DNA of 64,000 bases from Gnetum montanum (Eukaryota > Streptophyta > Gnetopsida > Gnetales > Gnetaceae): contig MNCI01001065.1 in assembly GCA_015680685.1 (NCBI GenBank), positions 1,453,275 to 1,517,274 on the forward strand, read 5' to 3'. Positions 1 to 10,980 of the stretch are shown piece by piece (within the stretch, counting starts at the first letter, position 1; every line of letters starts with the position of its first letter). The notes below the pieces were generated by a model. It ran no database searches and had not been told where the DNA came from. It was given only the letters and a program-made list of their open reading frames with translations. A program made the position numbers and the translations under genes.

Positions 1-1101
1 GCTCTTAAAATGATTATTATTAGTATGCGTGAGTAAGGCAAAAGCCCATATGATCCTTGAATAGGTATATGAGGGAATATGTGGAGGACATATAGACCTA
101 GAGTCATGGTCATAAAGATTTGACACTTAGGATACTATTGACACTATATGGAAAAAGATTACCTGCAAAAGATTAAAACTTATGGCATCTTTCAATGGTA
201 TAGCAATCTAATACATCTGTCACTGACTAGGTTACACATCACTCAAATTTCATAGTCATTCCAATGATAGGAACTTGAAATAATTGAACCTATAGCTCCT
301 AAGTCCTCTACAAGAAATAGCTTCATCATCAACACAATTATGTATTTCACAAAGTGGATTAAAACTATTCCTATAAGAAAAACAACATCACAACAAATCT
401 ATAAATTCGTATTAGATAATAGGGTATCCTATTTTGGCCTACCTTTAATAATCATCATAGACAACAAACCATAATTTAGTAGCTAAGAGATCCAAACCTT
501 TTGTCAACAAGTAAACATTAAACATTTATTTTCATCACCATACTATCCACAAGCCAATGGTAAAGTTGAAGGTAGTAACAAGTTCATTATAAACCTCTTT
601 AATAAAATTCTAAGGAATGACAAATGCAAGTGGCATTAACAACTCTTTTATGTACTTTGGACTTGTAGAAAAACCTTTAGAACCAAAACCAGTGCCACCT
701 AGTATAGCCTAGTGTATGTATCTAAATCTATTTTGTCTCTTTAATTGTAGGTTCCATCCTTAATAGTAGCTCTCTCTAACTTCATCCCTAATGAGAAAAA
801 TAAATAGCTACATGCCATTAGCCTCAATTTGTTGGAGAAACAACAAATACAAATGTTGGCCAAATATCAAGAGAGGTGGAAATAATAACATCATCATGAT
901 CTAAATAGGTAGAAATTTAAGAAAGGTAACCTTGTCCTCAAGGCCATTCGTGAACATGTAGATAGTTTCTCATCCAATTGATAATGAACTTTCTTGATCA
1001 CCAAAGCTTATAGAAATGGAGCATTTAGACCAAAAAACATGGATGGAAATGAATTGACCAATTTGGTTAACCATTCCTATCTCAAACATTACTATATCTA
1101 A
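1..1101 (+). pseudogene. E0: decayed Tat-type integrase (3' end of pol)
   Basis: This is the 3' end of a retrotransposon pol gene, read on the plus strand and broken by many stops and shifts. Near 70-110 a relic of the integrase zinc-finger region corresponds to the GLCGGHI segment of the E2 and E3 integrases. Around 320-480 translated pieces match the integrase core (FTKW, then a relic of TDNGPQFSS read here as DNKP followed by a stop). The C-terminal end, from KGNLVLKAI near 925 to HYYI and a stop at 1099-1101, aligns with the ends of the E1, E2 and E3 integrases. The element starts outside the window. The copy is the most AT-rich and damaged of the Tat copies here, in keeping with great age. 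Identity as Tat integrase is fairly sure; boundaries of subdomains are not. Confidence 0.75.
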
Positions 1102-2193
1102 CGTTGACCTAGTTTCTTATAGCCTTTATTTACCCTTATTTACAAGTTTATTAACCTATAATAAGCAAGCTTTCATTACCTCTTATCTCTTTTTTGACAT
1201 CTCAAAAAACTACAAACTTTATATAAATCTATTAAACAACACACATCTTTCTCATTTTCTATGAGTCATAATCAATGATAGCCTATATCTATTTGTTGTC
1301 TCATGTGGCCTTATACAATCTCTTATAACTATATGTATTCTTTGAATTGTTTTCTTATCCTCTTGGAATTGTGTTTGCAAGATGAGCCTAAAGTCATCAT
1401 AAAGGTGTGACTCATTGTAGCAGTGAGTTACTACATGAACTTAATTTATGAGACTTGGCTAGCTTGTCCAACTATGCCAAGAATGCTTGCCTCACATCAC
1501 TTCTATTACCCCTTCTGAGCCATAAGCTTGTAGCCAACTTGCAATCTTCCTTACATTTCTAATAACAAAAACCTATGTTAGAAATTCATGCATGATGGTC
1601 ATGTGACATCTCCTTCAACATGCTCCTTCATTCAAGTTCATTGAATGTAACACATCTCATTCAATAAGAAAACAAAACAGAATTCAGCCTTGGTAATGAA
1701 ATATAAAAAAAGATTTCACTCCTAAATAAAAAAAGAGAAGAAAATGGGAAAGCAAATTACCAAGATATCCAAGAGGCCAATGTAGCTTAAAATGAAATAA
1801 ATTTCTTTAAAGTAAAAATAAAAGAGCCAAGTGGCTAAGGAAGTCCAAAAATAAAGTGTTGATTCCTCCAAACATTATCGAGTAACCAACAGTTCAAGAA
1901 CGAAGAATGAAGACCTCCTTATTAAGTAAAACATGTCATCGCCATGCCATAGCTATAATGTCAGAATTTGGAATTCTTTATTAGCCCATGTGATCATACT
2001 AGAATAACCAATATAGCCATCATCTCATCCCAAACTCTACATATTTCATCATGATCTTATTTCACAATTATGAACACTCCTTTGCATGATTCGATAGCTA
2101 TTAAATAGAATGTGAAGAGGAAGCATTGGCGATGAACTCACAATGGTGTTATGTATTTTTTATTGATGTCTCTCAAGTCAATCCTCCAAACAT
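1102..2193 (+). other. E0 3' untranslated region
   Basis: Non-coding sequence between the integrase stop and the polypurine tract of E0. The stretch around 1345-1390 (TCTTATCCTCTTGGAATTG, then TTTGCAAGATGA) matches the end of the short 3' UTR intron seen in E2 and E3, but the donor and the acceptor AG are no longer clear. No open gene is visible. Confidence 0.5.
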
Positions 2194-2210
2194 CAACAAA
2201 GAGGAACCAA
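2194..2210 (+). other. E0 polypurine tract
   Basis: The sequence ACAAAGAGGAACCAA directly precedes TGAAACAC, the same arrangement as the E2 tract (AAAGAGGGGCCAA followed by TGAAACACC). It primes plus-strand DNA synthesis in LTR retrotransposons. Confidence 0.65.
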
Positions 2211-2493
2211 TGAAACACTTGAATAAAATTCATGTGATAAATAAAAATCTTTGAAGCCAAAGTTTACATTGTAATTTGATGGAAATTTAAAGGAATAGAC
2301 AATTGCCTCATTTTTAAATCAAAAGTCCTGCCTTATGGTCTTGTTCCAGCAACGTTTTGAATAATTTTTGGTGTATAAAATGAAATTTATAGTCCACACA
2401 CTATGAATTTCATTTATGTCAACTTATAAAAACAAAAATGCCAAATACATTACCAAATTTGGCAGCAAACATTCAAAAAATGTTGCTGGCCCA
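2211..2493 (+). repeat. E0 3' LTR, left part (interrupted by E1)
   Basis: The LTR start TGAAACAC follows the polypurine tract. E1 is inserted at 2493/2494; the E0 sequence resumes at 40359 after the duplicated GCCCA. I could not find the far LTR end because only one E0 LTR is in the window. Confidence 0.55.
2489..2493. repeat. Target-site duplication of E1 (left copy, GCCCA)
   Basis: GCCCA lies directly left of the E1 LTR start (TGTAGC) and recurs at 40359-40363, directly right of the E1 LTR end (TTTCA). A perfect 5-bp duplication fits Ty3/gypsy integration. Confidence 0.85.
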
Positions 2494-3040
2494 TGTAGCG
2501 ACTGAAAACGTCGGTGGCTGGAACACCGAGAGGTCATCGGGTGTACAGCCTAACCTTGGATCTATGCAAGGGCCATGCTAGGTAAACAGAAATGAGGTGC
2601 CTTGAATGGTCTAGTCGATTAGACAGGGACTTAATTAGTGTACAATAACATTTAATAAATGCTCATCTTAAGGGTGTTAGGTGTAACTTAAGCAATGAGT
2701 GACAAACATAAACTGCTAGAAAATGATGCAAAATATGATAATAGCAAAACAAAAGGAAACAGGATTGGGTGAGAAAGCGCACCACCCTAAGATTGGGGGA
2801 TCTGATCCTTGTTTGGCTGAAGAAGATGTACAACCGATGCGCAGTGTGGATAGGCACAGCTTACAATGAAGTGGTATTGTCACAACTCCTTGAACTACTA
2901 TCAATAGCTTGCTAACAGGAATCTTCTTCTTGCCATTCTCTTTGCCAAAGCTAATCACCAGAAAGCCAAAATGCCAAAATGCCAACCTAAAGCCAACCAT
3001 GCTCTCCAAAAGCCAACCCTTTGAACGTTGTTTGCCGAGG

Positions 3041-3048
3041 TATTTATA
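3041..3048 (-). promoter_or_regulatory. E1 3' LTR TATA box
   Basis: TATAAATA on the minus strand, within CTCTATAAATACC. The same box is present in the 5' LTR at 21021-21028. It probably marks the U3/R border. Confidence 0.6.
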
Positions 3049-3500
3049 GAGCTAGGAACAGGAGAGAAACATGGTTTGGGTGCCATGTGTCCTGGGTCCC
3101 ACAAAATGCAAACATGACTATGTCATGCTACTGTGTAATGTTGGATGTGAAACCTACTACACTGTGACCATACTGCTCAAGTTGCATGTGCCAAAATCTA
3201 GGAAACTACCATGTTTGCTATAGTTAGTGCTAATAATGAATGCCAAGTATTGCCTGTGCTCCAGGACTATGTCTTCCCTACTCTTACAAACAGGGTCAAG
3301 CATAGGGACAACTTTGGGGATAGTCAGGGGGTGTAAAACAAAGAAAACTTGCTAATTTTATCCCTTGAAGGGATGCTGGAATCAGGGTAACCATTGCAAA
3401 CAAGTTTTAAAGCTAACCAAATATGTCTTGGGACTTCCATGTGAGTGTTATGTTGTTTATGCTTACCAACATATTGGCGTAGTGTAAACACCCACATGTT

Positions 3501-4277
3501 GCACTGTGCTACGCTGCGTAGCATAGCCGCTAGTTTGAAAATAAGTCTTTCTTGAAAGCCAAGAATACCTATCTGAGGCCTAGCTAGGCAAACAATTGCA
3601 ACCTTGTCTTTCATGTTGAAAGGTCCTGGGACCTACAGGGTTCATCCCTGGGATGCTTTTGTGCTTTGTATCATAGAGTAGCATAGCATAGCATCCAATG
3701 TGATATGCATCCTTGCTTGATTTACAATGCTTTATCGAGAAATTTTTCTTGGAACCTACTAGCCAAGTGGGATAGGTACTCTCAAAGATTTGAATGTGGC
3801 CAAGTACAGTCCCCTTGCTAGGGACCACTTGGCAGGGGACCTTTGTGCATTCTGTCCTTACTACGCTATGCTACACTACATAGCGTAGCACCCAGGTTGG
3901 CCTGAATTCTAACTTGGTTTGTAATCATTTTTTTCATAGAATGTTGATCTTGTCTTGGCGTGTCAACAAAGCAAACTTGTTTGACGGTTGAGACATGGGC
4001 AAATATACTTACTCCATCATAGCCATCTGAGTAGCAGTATTGTCAAAGTGTGACTCTGCTATGCTGTGCTACACTATGTAGCATAGCACAATGTAGCACT
4101 CAAGTTGAGATGAATTCTGAAAAAGTTCACCACATTTTCTGTGTCATGTTGCTCATGCATCAAGGATGAAGTTGGAGTAGATATCCCAAAGGATTGAGTC
4201 ATTGTAAACTGCATCTTTAGTGCTTGTTCAGTGTCCTCAAGGCCTACTACATTGTGCAGCATAGTGTAGCATAGCAG
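3501..4277. repeat. Five inverted-repeat clusters in E1 3' LTR (TAGCATAGC type)
   Basis: Clusters made of GCTATGCTA and its complement TAGCATAGC, often forming imperfect hairpins, are centred near 3516, 3685, 3876, 4077 and 4260. Spacing is about 170-200 bp. The 5' LTR has the same five clusters near 21500, 21690, 21893, 22100 and 22280. Confidence 0.7.
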
Positions 4278-4673
4278 GTCTCATAATTAGAAAACTTGCT
4301 AAACTATTTTTCTCATCCTGAACACCTTCGGCAACTCCTAGCATGGTCCCTGGGTAGATCATCAGCTAGTTTGGATGTCAAGCTGGGCAAGCTAGATGGT
4401 GTAGCAAGCCTATTAGCCCAGGAGATAGAAAATTTTCCAGACTACATGGTCTACCCCCGATGCCTCTTTCATGCAAACTGGCCTTGCGATTGGGTGCTAC
4501 GTTGACTATGCTATAGAGGATGGTAGGCAGGTCCAGAAGTGGATTTTCATGTGTTAGAACTTCTAGGGTTCCATGCCGTCTGCATGGTCCATCATGGCAT
4601 CATTCTTGTAGAGATCCTTGACCAAACTTTGGGACTACTGAACCATGAGAGTCCCAAAATTTATGGTGTTTCA

Positions 4674-4692
4674 ATGGCCCCTGTTTGTTGAC
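4674..4692 (-). other. E1 polypurine tract
   Basis: On the minus strand GTCAACAAACAGGGGCCAT stands directly before the LTR start TGAAACACC. It is the counterpart of the E2 and E3 tracts. Confidence 0.7.
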
Positions 4693-6094
4693 ATTTGGAA
4701 GATCTTCTTGAGAGATGTCAACAAAGAATATGAAACACCATGAAGGACTAGACACCAACATTGCTCTTCAGTGCTCGCTCGGACCACACTTCGCTACATT
4801 TGAGGGTGCCTGGAGGGCAATGTAGGATAATGGGGGCAAGGGATGGATTTAAGGAAATAAGTTCAGGGAAGGAAAAAATAAAACACCTTGAAAAAATGTC
4901 ATCATAATGTGACCCCTCGTCAGAGTGCTTATGAGGGAGTCAGCATGCATGGGTGTCTTTCTTTGTTGACCTTTGACCTCTCACTGAAATGCTTAGAGAT
5001 GGTCGATTTATGGCTGAAGCAATTGTAAAGAAACGTGATGTGCCATTTGTTTTCGGCACTTTTTTTTTACTCTTTTGCATTTTTTATGCTTTTCTTTTGT
5101 TGTACACCCATGCTCACTTGCAAACAACCTTGTTGTTGTTGCAGGATAGGTGTTTCCTCCTTAAGATGAGCTATGTTACATCCATGTGGGGCTTTGACCT
5201 GCCTACAAATGCTTCCCATGGGGTGAGTTATGTTACATCCATCATGGACTTGGTGGTTGGGCATGTGGGAGGGCTTTATGTGCATTGGGAAGGCTTGTAA
5301 AGGGGATGAAAAAAAATTGCAAGTATAGGGAATGAGGGTTATGTTGGTTGAGAGGGAGGGCAGCGTATGCACTCCCAAGTAGCTAAGCTAATTAGATTGA
5401 TCACTTTGGAACAATCTAGTGTCTTGCTCCCATGGAGAAATGCATCTCTGAAAGATGTCATATTGGCTTGTATCCTGAAAATACAACAGAGAGAAAACTA
5501 GAAAAAAATCATCGAGTGAGGTGAGGGCAAAGTCCTGCTTGCTTTGGACACTATCGGAGTGGCAAGTGTTGTGTCTGAAATGCATGATGTCCAAAGAAGA
5601 AAGGCTAGCACGGGTTTTGACAATGGTAGGCTACAAAGGTTGGCATAGAAGAATCTAGGAGTGGTGGTGATGTGAGTGCTTAGGATTCCTCACCCAAGGA
5701 AAACATCATGCAGTCTAGCTACAAGGGAAGAGGCCTAACAGCTGAACATCTTTTGGGCTTGGATGATGGCAAGGGCTGGAGGATCGTAACCTTGTGGCTA
5801 GGCAACAATAGTGTTGGGACTCCAACAGCAAGTGCTGACAACAAGAGCTACTGCTAGGATGACTGGCTATGGTAGTGATAGGTTCAAAAGGTTAGCAAGA
5901 TGTCAAAAGACACCTCTAGAAGATCAGCAAGATGCCATGGGTGATGAAATTGCATGTGTTCTAGAGGGTTTTTCTTTAGCAATGTGAACTACATTCTGGA
6001 ACTACAACGTCCCACCTCATGTTTTCTAGGAAGTTGAAACTGTGCATGCTTGCTTATTCATAGGGTTGTGGATGTGAGCTAGGAGGTGTTGCAC
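4693..6094 (-). other. E1 3' untranslated region, unique part
   Basis: About 1.4 kb between the polypurine tract and the tandem array. Short reading frames are present on both strands but none matches anything in E2 or E3. I see no gene here. Confidence 0.5.
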
Positions 6095-6560
6095 TAAGAA
6101 CCCAATTTAAGGTCTTAGTAGACCATCAGGTGTGCTGGTTTAAGGTCCCAGTAGACCAATGTGTTAGTTTAAGGTCCTAGCAAACCGCTATGCTAGTTTA
6201 GCATCGTAGCAGACGGTGGATGGCTAGTTTAAGGTCATAGCGGACCATGTTATTGGTGCTAGTTTAACACCATAGCCTAAGGATTTGTTGTGCCATTTTT
6301 ACATGGTAGTAGATGAGCTATGCCATTTTATAGTCATATCAAACTATCTATTCCATTTTTACATTGTAGCAGATGTTCTGTGCCAATTTTATGTCATAGT
6401 GGATGTTTTGTGCTTGTTTATAGTCATAGAAGACTATCTATGCTAGTTTTCTGTTGTAGAGGAATTCTGTGCCAGTTTTACATCATAGCGGATGTTCTGT
6501 GCTAGTTTTAATTCATAGCGGATGTTCTGTGCTAGTTTTATGTTAATGCGAACATTTTGT
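6095..6560. repeat. E1 tandem array downstream of integrase
   Basis: At least ten degenerate units of roughly 35-45 bp, each with a core like TTTAAGGTCATAGCGGACC or TTTTATGTCATAGCGGATG. The array lies directly behind the integrase stop in element sense. Related arrays occur at 10235-10560 and 15910-16090 and at matching places in E2 and E3. Confidence 0.8.
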
Positions 6561-6594
6561 TTACCTTGTCATGCATTTGATGTGATTCTTTACA

Positions 6595-7740
6595 TCAAAC
6601 ATAGTACTTCTTGAGGTATAGATGGTTGAAAGAATTTGTGAACTTGTTGCCATTCATATCAGCCAGTTTGAAGGCCCCGTTGTCATAGGCTTTCGTGACT
6701 ATGAAAGGACCTTCCCAGTTGGCTGAGAATTTTCTCATAGGTTCATGAATAGCCTTGAGGACTAGGTTCCCTTTTTTAATTGTCCATTGATGTAAATTGC
6801 AATGGTGCTTTTTCCATTGTTCATCATGGTACCATTCGATGTGACTAAGTGTTTGGGCATGCTCTTCCTCCACGGAGTCAAGATCAATGATCCTTGACTC
6901 ATTGTTTTGAGCCTCATCTACAACGTTTGATAGGATCATCTGAAGTGATTGAACCTACAATTCAAGAGGTAACACTGCTTCAAATCCATAAATGAGACTG
7001 TATGAAGTCTTACCTATAGTGGTTCTGCATGTCATACGGTAAGCCCACAACATGTAGAGGATTTACTCATGTCATCGCCTCTTCTTGCTACTGAGCATCT
7101 TTTTGAGAAGGATGATGATGACCTTGTTTATTGCCTCTACCTAACTGTTTTCCTGTGGGTAGTATGGCAATGAAAAAGAGTGTTTCATACTAAGGTTCTC
7201 ACAAAAGGTTTTGGTTTCTGTGCTACTAAATTGTGGCCCATTGTCTGTCATAATAGTTATGGGAAGACCAAACCTTGTTACTATGTTATCTAGGATAAAG
7301 TGGCAAACCTATTGAGATGTGATCTTTCTCAAGGGAATAGCCTCTACCCACTTTGTGAAGTATTTGGTTGCGGTGATAATGAAGCTATGTCTTGCGGAAG
7401 ACTTAGGTGTGATGGGTCCTATGATGCCTAGATCCCATCATTGAAAAGGCCACATGATCTATGTAGGATGTAACTTAGTAGGTGACACATGTATGAGTTT
7501 TGCATGGCATTCACATACATCACATATCCTACTTTGGCAAGGCAATCTCGTTCTATGCAAGGCTAGTAATAACCTAGGCACCTGATTTTTGTTGCCATAG
7601 CCCTAGGGGCTATGTGTCCGCCACATAGTCCCTCATGGACTTTGTTAACAATCTTTTGTGCTTCTTCCCCACTAACACAATTTAGGAATATCCCATCAAA
7701 GGAGAGTTTGCATAAGGTGTTATCTCCTATGAGGACATAT
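6595..7740 (-). pseudogene. E1 integrase (decayed)
   Basis: This is the 3' end of the E1 pol gene. The best-preserved piece is 6595-6939 on the minus strand, which carries the integrase C-terminal domain (IIDLDSVEEE, then KKGNLVLKAI, FSANWEGPFIVTKAYDNGAFK and a final KKYYV before the stop). Further upstream, minus-strand translation of 7020-7560 shows relics of the core domain with the CGPQFSS-type segment near 7225 and the zinc-binding region near 7520-7640. Frames change several times, so no functional integrase is made. The product would join element cDNA to host DNA. Placement directly before the tandem array and LTR is the normal Tat order. Confidence 0.8.
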
Positions 7741-8420
7741 TGCCATGCTCACTTCCATATTGCATCTTTTTGAGTGAACGTCAAGCCGTGTGGGGGTTCA
7801 CCATGTTAAAGGTAAGCTTTAATGTTGGTGTACCACTCTTGGGTGTTTGCTGCACTTACAGATGCAATGTGTGCCACTTGAGTAATAGGATCTATGTATT
7901 CTATTATCGAAGCGAGAAAGGTTGCAAATAGGTGTGATGGCACATTTAATGCTAACATGGCTAGTGCATCAGCTATTGTGTTCTCGTTATGAGGCATGTG
8001 TTGGATGTCTAACATTGTGAATTGCTTTAGTAGATTCTTGGCTAAGTCGCAATAAGGTTGTAAGTGTGAAGCTTTGCAAGCATAGAATTCCATGATTTGG
8101 TTGATAACCAGTTGGAAGTTGCCCCAGATTGCCAAATGTTGGATCTTTAGCTCTTGAGTTTCTAGAAGACCCCTAAGGAGTCCTTCGTACTCAACTATGT
8201 TGATCATGCAAAGGAATGCAAAATGGTACATGAAGGGTCAAATTTCCCTAGAGGGAAATGTAAGAATAGCAATGGCACTACCACCTCGTGTAGTTGAAGC
8301 ATTGTCAAAATGTAAACTGGCTTCGAAGTTTGATGATACAGGATTTACGCTATTGATATGCTCATCCGGTAATTTGGGTTCTATTATTGCCTAACCATCA
8401 ATGGGTAAAGTTGTAAGCTA
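7741..8420 (-). pseudogene. E1 second RNase H (aRNH) and linker to integrase
   Basis: The minus strand of 7806-8231 is open and reads a segment with VEYEGLLRGL, LVINQI, KASHLQPYCDLAKNL and ADALAMLAL. This is the additional RNase H that marks Tat elements; E2 and E3 have the same segment as AEYEGLLRGL, GDSQLVI and ADALATLAL. The catalytic Asp of the GDSQL segment is changed here (GNFQL). The part ahead of it, including the FDGA motif, lies at about 8232-8420 in other frames. The domain probably helps RNA removal or serves as a tether in reverse transcription; in this copy it is inactive. Confidence 0.8.
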
Positions 8421-8539
8421 TGTGGCTATTGCTTGACCCTTTGTTGATGATTGTGCCACATAATGTAAATCGAATTCCATTGTTATAGCATTCCATAGGG
8501 CTATCCTACTACTCTCATATAAGTTAGTTGTGATAGCCC

Positions 8540-10106
8540 AAAGGATGTTGCTTTTGCATATGATGTTAACTTTGCTGCGAAATAGGTAATGTCTCCACTT
8601 TTTTGTGAAATAGGTAATGTCTCCACTTTTTAAACGTGAATACTAGGGCAAGATAATATTTTTCTACCTTATTGTACTTTGCCTCATAAGCTATTAATGC
8701 ATGGCTTAAGTAATAGACCAGGATATTAGACCCGTCATCTTTTTTCTGACATAGCAATGCCGTAATAGATGTTTCTGAGGTGGCAAGGTAGATGTAGAAA
8801 GGCTTATCCCTTTGTGGTGGGTAAATAGTTGGGAGATGCAAAAGCTCTTTCTTTAGTTTATCAAAGGCTTATTGACATTGATTTGTAACCTCAAAGTTAA
8901 CCCCCTTATTAAGTAGGTTTTGCATGGGGTGTAGCTTGTCTGTCAACCTCGTGATAAACCTTCTAATAAACTATACTTTACCTTGCAACCCATGCAACTC
9001 TTTAAGGTTTGTAGGTGGTGCTAAGTTGACAATGGCCTTCACTTTATTAGGGCCCACTCATATTCCTATTTCTGATACTACAAAACCTAGCATGCATTTG
9101 GTTTTAACTCTGAAAACACACTTCCTGGGGTTGAGGTGTACATCATGTCTATGAAAATGTTGGAGGACTATATTGAGATCATTGGGATGATCAATAGCTT
9201 CCTTATACTTGATTGCTATGTCATCAATGTAATCATTTAATCTCTCCAAGAGGTAGTCACTAAAAATATGTCATCACTCGTTCATAGGTTGCTCTAGCAT
9301 TTTTTAGCCCAAAGGGCATCATTGTATAACAAACGATTCCCCAAGGGGTCATGAAGGTGGATTCCAATTGATGCTCCAGATTTATACGGATTTGGTTATA
9401 TCCTAAGAACTCATCCATGAAGGATAGTAAGGCATGACTAGCTATAGTGTCAATAAGTTGATCGATACTTGGCAATGGAAAGTTATCCTTAATCGTTGCT
9501 TTGTTCAAGTCTTGAAAATCTATACAAATTCGTATACCTCCCATTCTCTTAGAAATGACAATGATGTTCAACATCCATTCCGAGTAATCAACCGCTCGAA
9601 TGAAACCAACTTAGTAAAGCTTGGTGATTTCATCGCATATAGCTAGTGCAATCTCCAGTTTGATTTTGCAAGTCTTTTGCTTAACTACCTTGACACATGG
9701 ATCTAGGATAATTTTGTGTTGTATGAGCTACGGGTCCAGTCATAGCATGTCATCATATGACCATGCAAACACTTTAACATTTTCATTCAGAACTTTTAAA
9801 ATGTTTTGATGTACCTATGGATGTAATAGGGAGCTAACTTTCAAGGTTTTTGCTTCACCTCTATAGGTAGTTACAAGGATTTCAATAAGGGGGTCCTCAG
9901 TCACATCCTTGGCCTCTAAATCTAGGGCCTAGACTAGGTGTTCGAGCCAATCCATGGGTGCTTCTAAGGATGTCACGTGAATGTCACAAGAGGATAATTC
10001 AAAGTCTACCAATTCTATATCCAAGCATCTTGTAAATCTATCATAGGGACCCATCAAGATCAAAGGCAAACCAAGATAACCATGCATAGCCATTTTTCAA
10101 TTGGAC
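8540..10106 (-). pseudogene. E1 reverse transcriptase and RNase H (decayed)
   Basis: On the minus strand the region begins with a possible 3' splice site (TAATAG before 10106) and an ATG at 10093 (MAMHGYLGLP). It continues into the RT: ICIDFQDLNKATIKD and FPLPSIDQLID at 9260-9574, FMTPWGIVCYTMMPFGLKNA, then the catalytic box as YIDD near 9220 in another frame (9058-9249). The first RNase H follows (KPFYIYLATSETSITALLCQ) at 8566-8841. At least two frameshifts and several stops separate these pieces. RT copies element RNA into DNA. Compared with E2 and E3 the residues are clearly diverged, so E1 is a separate family of the same lineage. Confidence 0.88.
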
Positions 10107-10234
10107 CTATTACAATAAGCAAGTAGACCAAGTCAAGTGATACCTATTTGAAGCAATATCATGTAATGAATATATGTAAAGCAATAATGCAACATGAGAT
10201 AGTTACCAGTTACTATGAAAAATTTGTAAATCAA

Positions 10235-10560
10235 AATTGCCAGTTTAAGATCTTAGCGGACCGTAACCATGTAAAATTTGTAAATTAGAATTGCCAGTTT
10301 AAGGTCTTAGCAGACCATAACCATGTAATATTGTGAGTTAACATTTCCAATTTAAGATTGTAGCAGACCATTAACTAGTTTAAAATATAAAGGAGGTTAA
10401 GGTTGTCAGTTTAAGGTCATAGAGGACCGTAATTGGGTTTTAAATGTAAAAAGAATGCTAAAATTGCCAATTTAAGGTCATGGTAGACCGTAACTAGGTT
10501 TTAAATGTAAAGAGAATGCTAAAATTGCCAGTTTAAGATCATGGTGGACCATTATAATGT
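10235..10560. repeat. E1 tandem array upstream of RT
   Basis: Six or more degenerate units of about 55-65 bp with cores such as CAGTTTAAGGTCTTAGCGGACC and GCCAGTTTAAGGTCATAG. The array lies between the RT start and the promoter of the antisense gene. It uses the same core as the array behind integrase. Confidence 0.8.
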
Positions 10561-10732
10561 ACAATTTTTAAAAATGAAATGAAAATTTCGGTGGGCCCAC
10601 TTGCTACACTACAGTTGAGTGCTATGCTATAGCGGGAACGTGCTATGCTATAGTATAGCTATTCTACAAGGATGTTCCATGTTATTCGAGACATAAAAGT
10701 GACATTTTTTTACTGCATTGACTATAAATAGG

Positions 10733-10740
10733 AGATTACC
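10733..10740 (+). promoter_or_regulatory. TATA box of the E1 antisense gene
   Basis: TATAAATA (context GACTATAAATAGG) on the plus strand, about 180 bp before the proposed start codon at 10916. E2 (32211-32218, minus) and E3 (49568-49575, plus) have a TATA box at the matching place, which supports a separate promoter facing against the element. Confidence 0.6.
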
Positions 10741-10980
10741 CCCTAGTAAACTTGTCATTTTTATTGTCAAAGCCAACACCCAGAGCATAGCACGGTCGAA
10801 CTGCGAGAGATCGTAACAAGCATAGCCTAGCAATTGACAAAGCTAATTTGTGAACAAGGCAGTGGCATGCAAAAGTGATTGCAGGCATCAAGGGCTTACC
10901 AAGGTGGACAAAGTGATGCAGAATCTAGTACACCTCTCCAAGGCGTGCGCTAAGGAGCGACAAGAGGCTCCATCTACTCG

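Larger units (their letters stand above)
2494..4673 (-). repeat. E1 3' LTR
   Basis: On the plus strand the LTR runs from TGTAGCGACTG to GTGTTTCA. It aligns along its length with 20474-22442 joined to 40101-40358, with scattered substitutions. Because the element is on the minus strand, this copy is the 3' LTR. It holds a minus-strand TATA box (3041-3048) and five clusters of TAGCATAGC-type inverted repeats. Confidence 0.9.

Noticed and set aside
2663-2857. A 64-residue frame that recurs at 20643-20837 with high similarity
   Set aside because: Both lie at the same place in the two E1 LTRs, so the similarity comes from LTR duplication. It reads in non-coding LTR sequence.
4989-5300. A 103-residue plus-strand frame in the E1 3' UTR with a hydrophobic stretch
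   Set aside because: No counterpart in E2 or E3, no splice or promoter context; likely chance.
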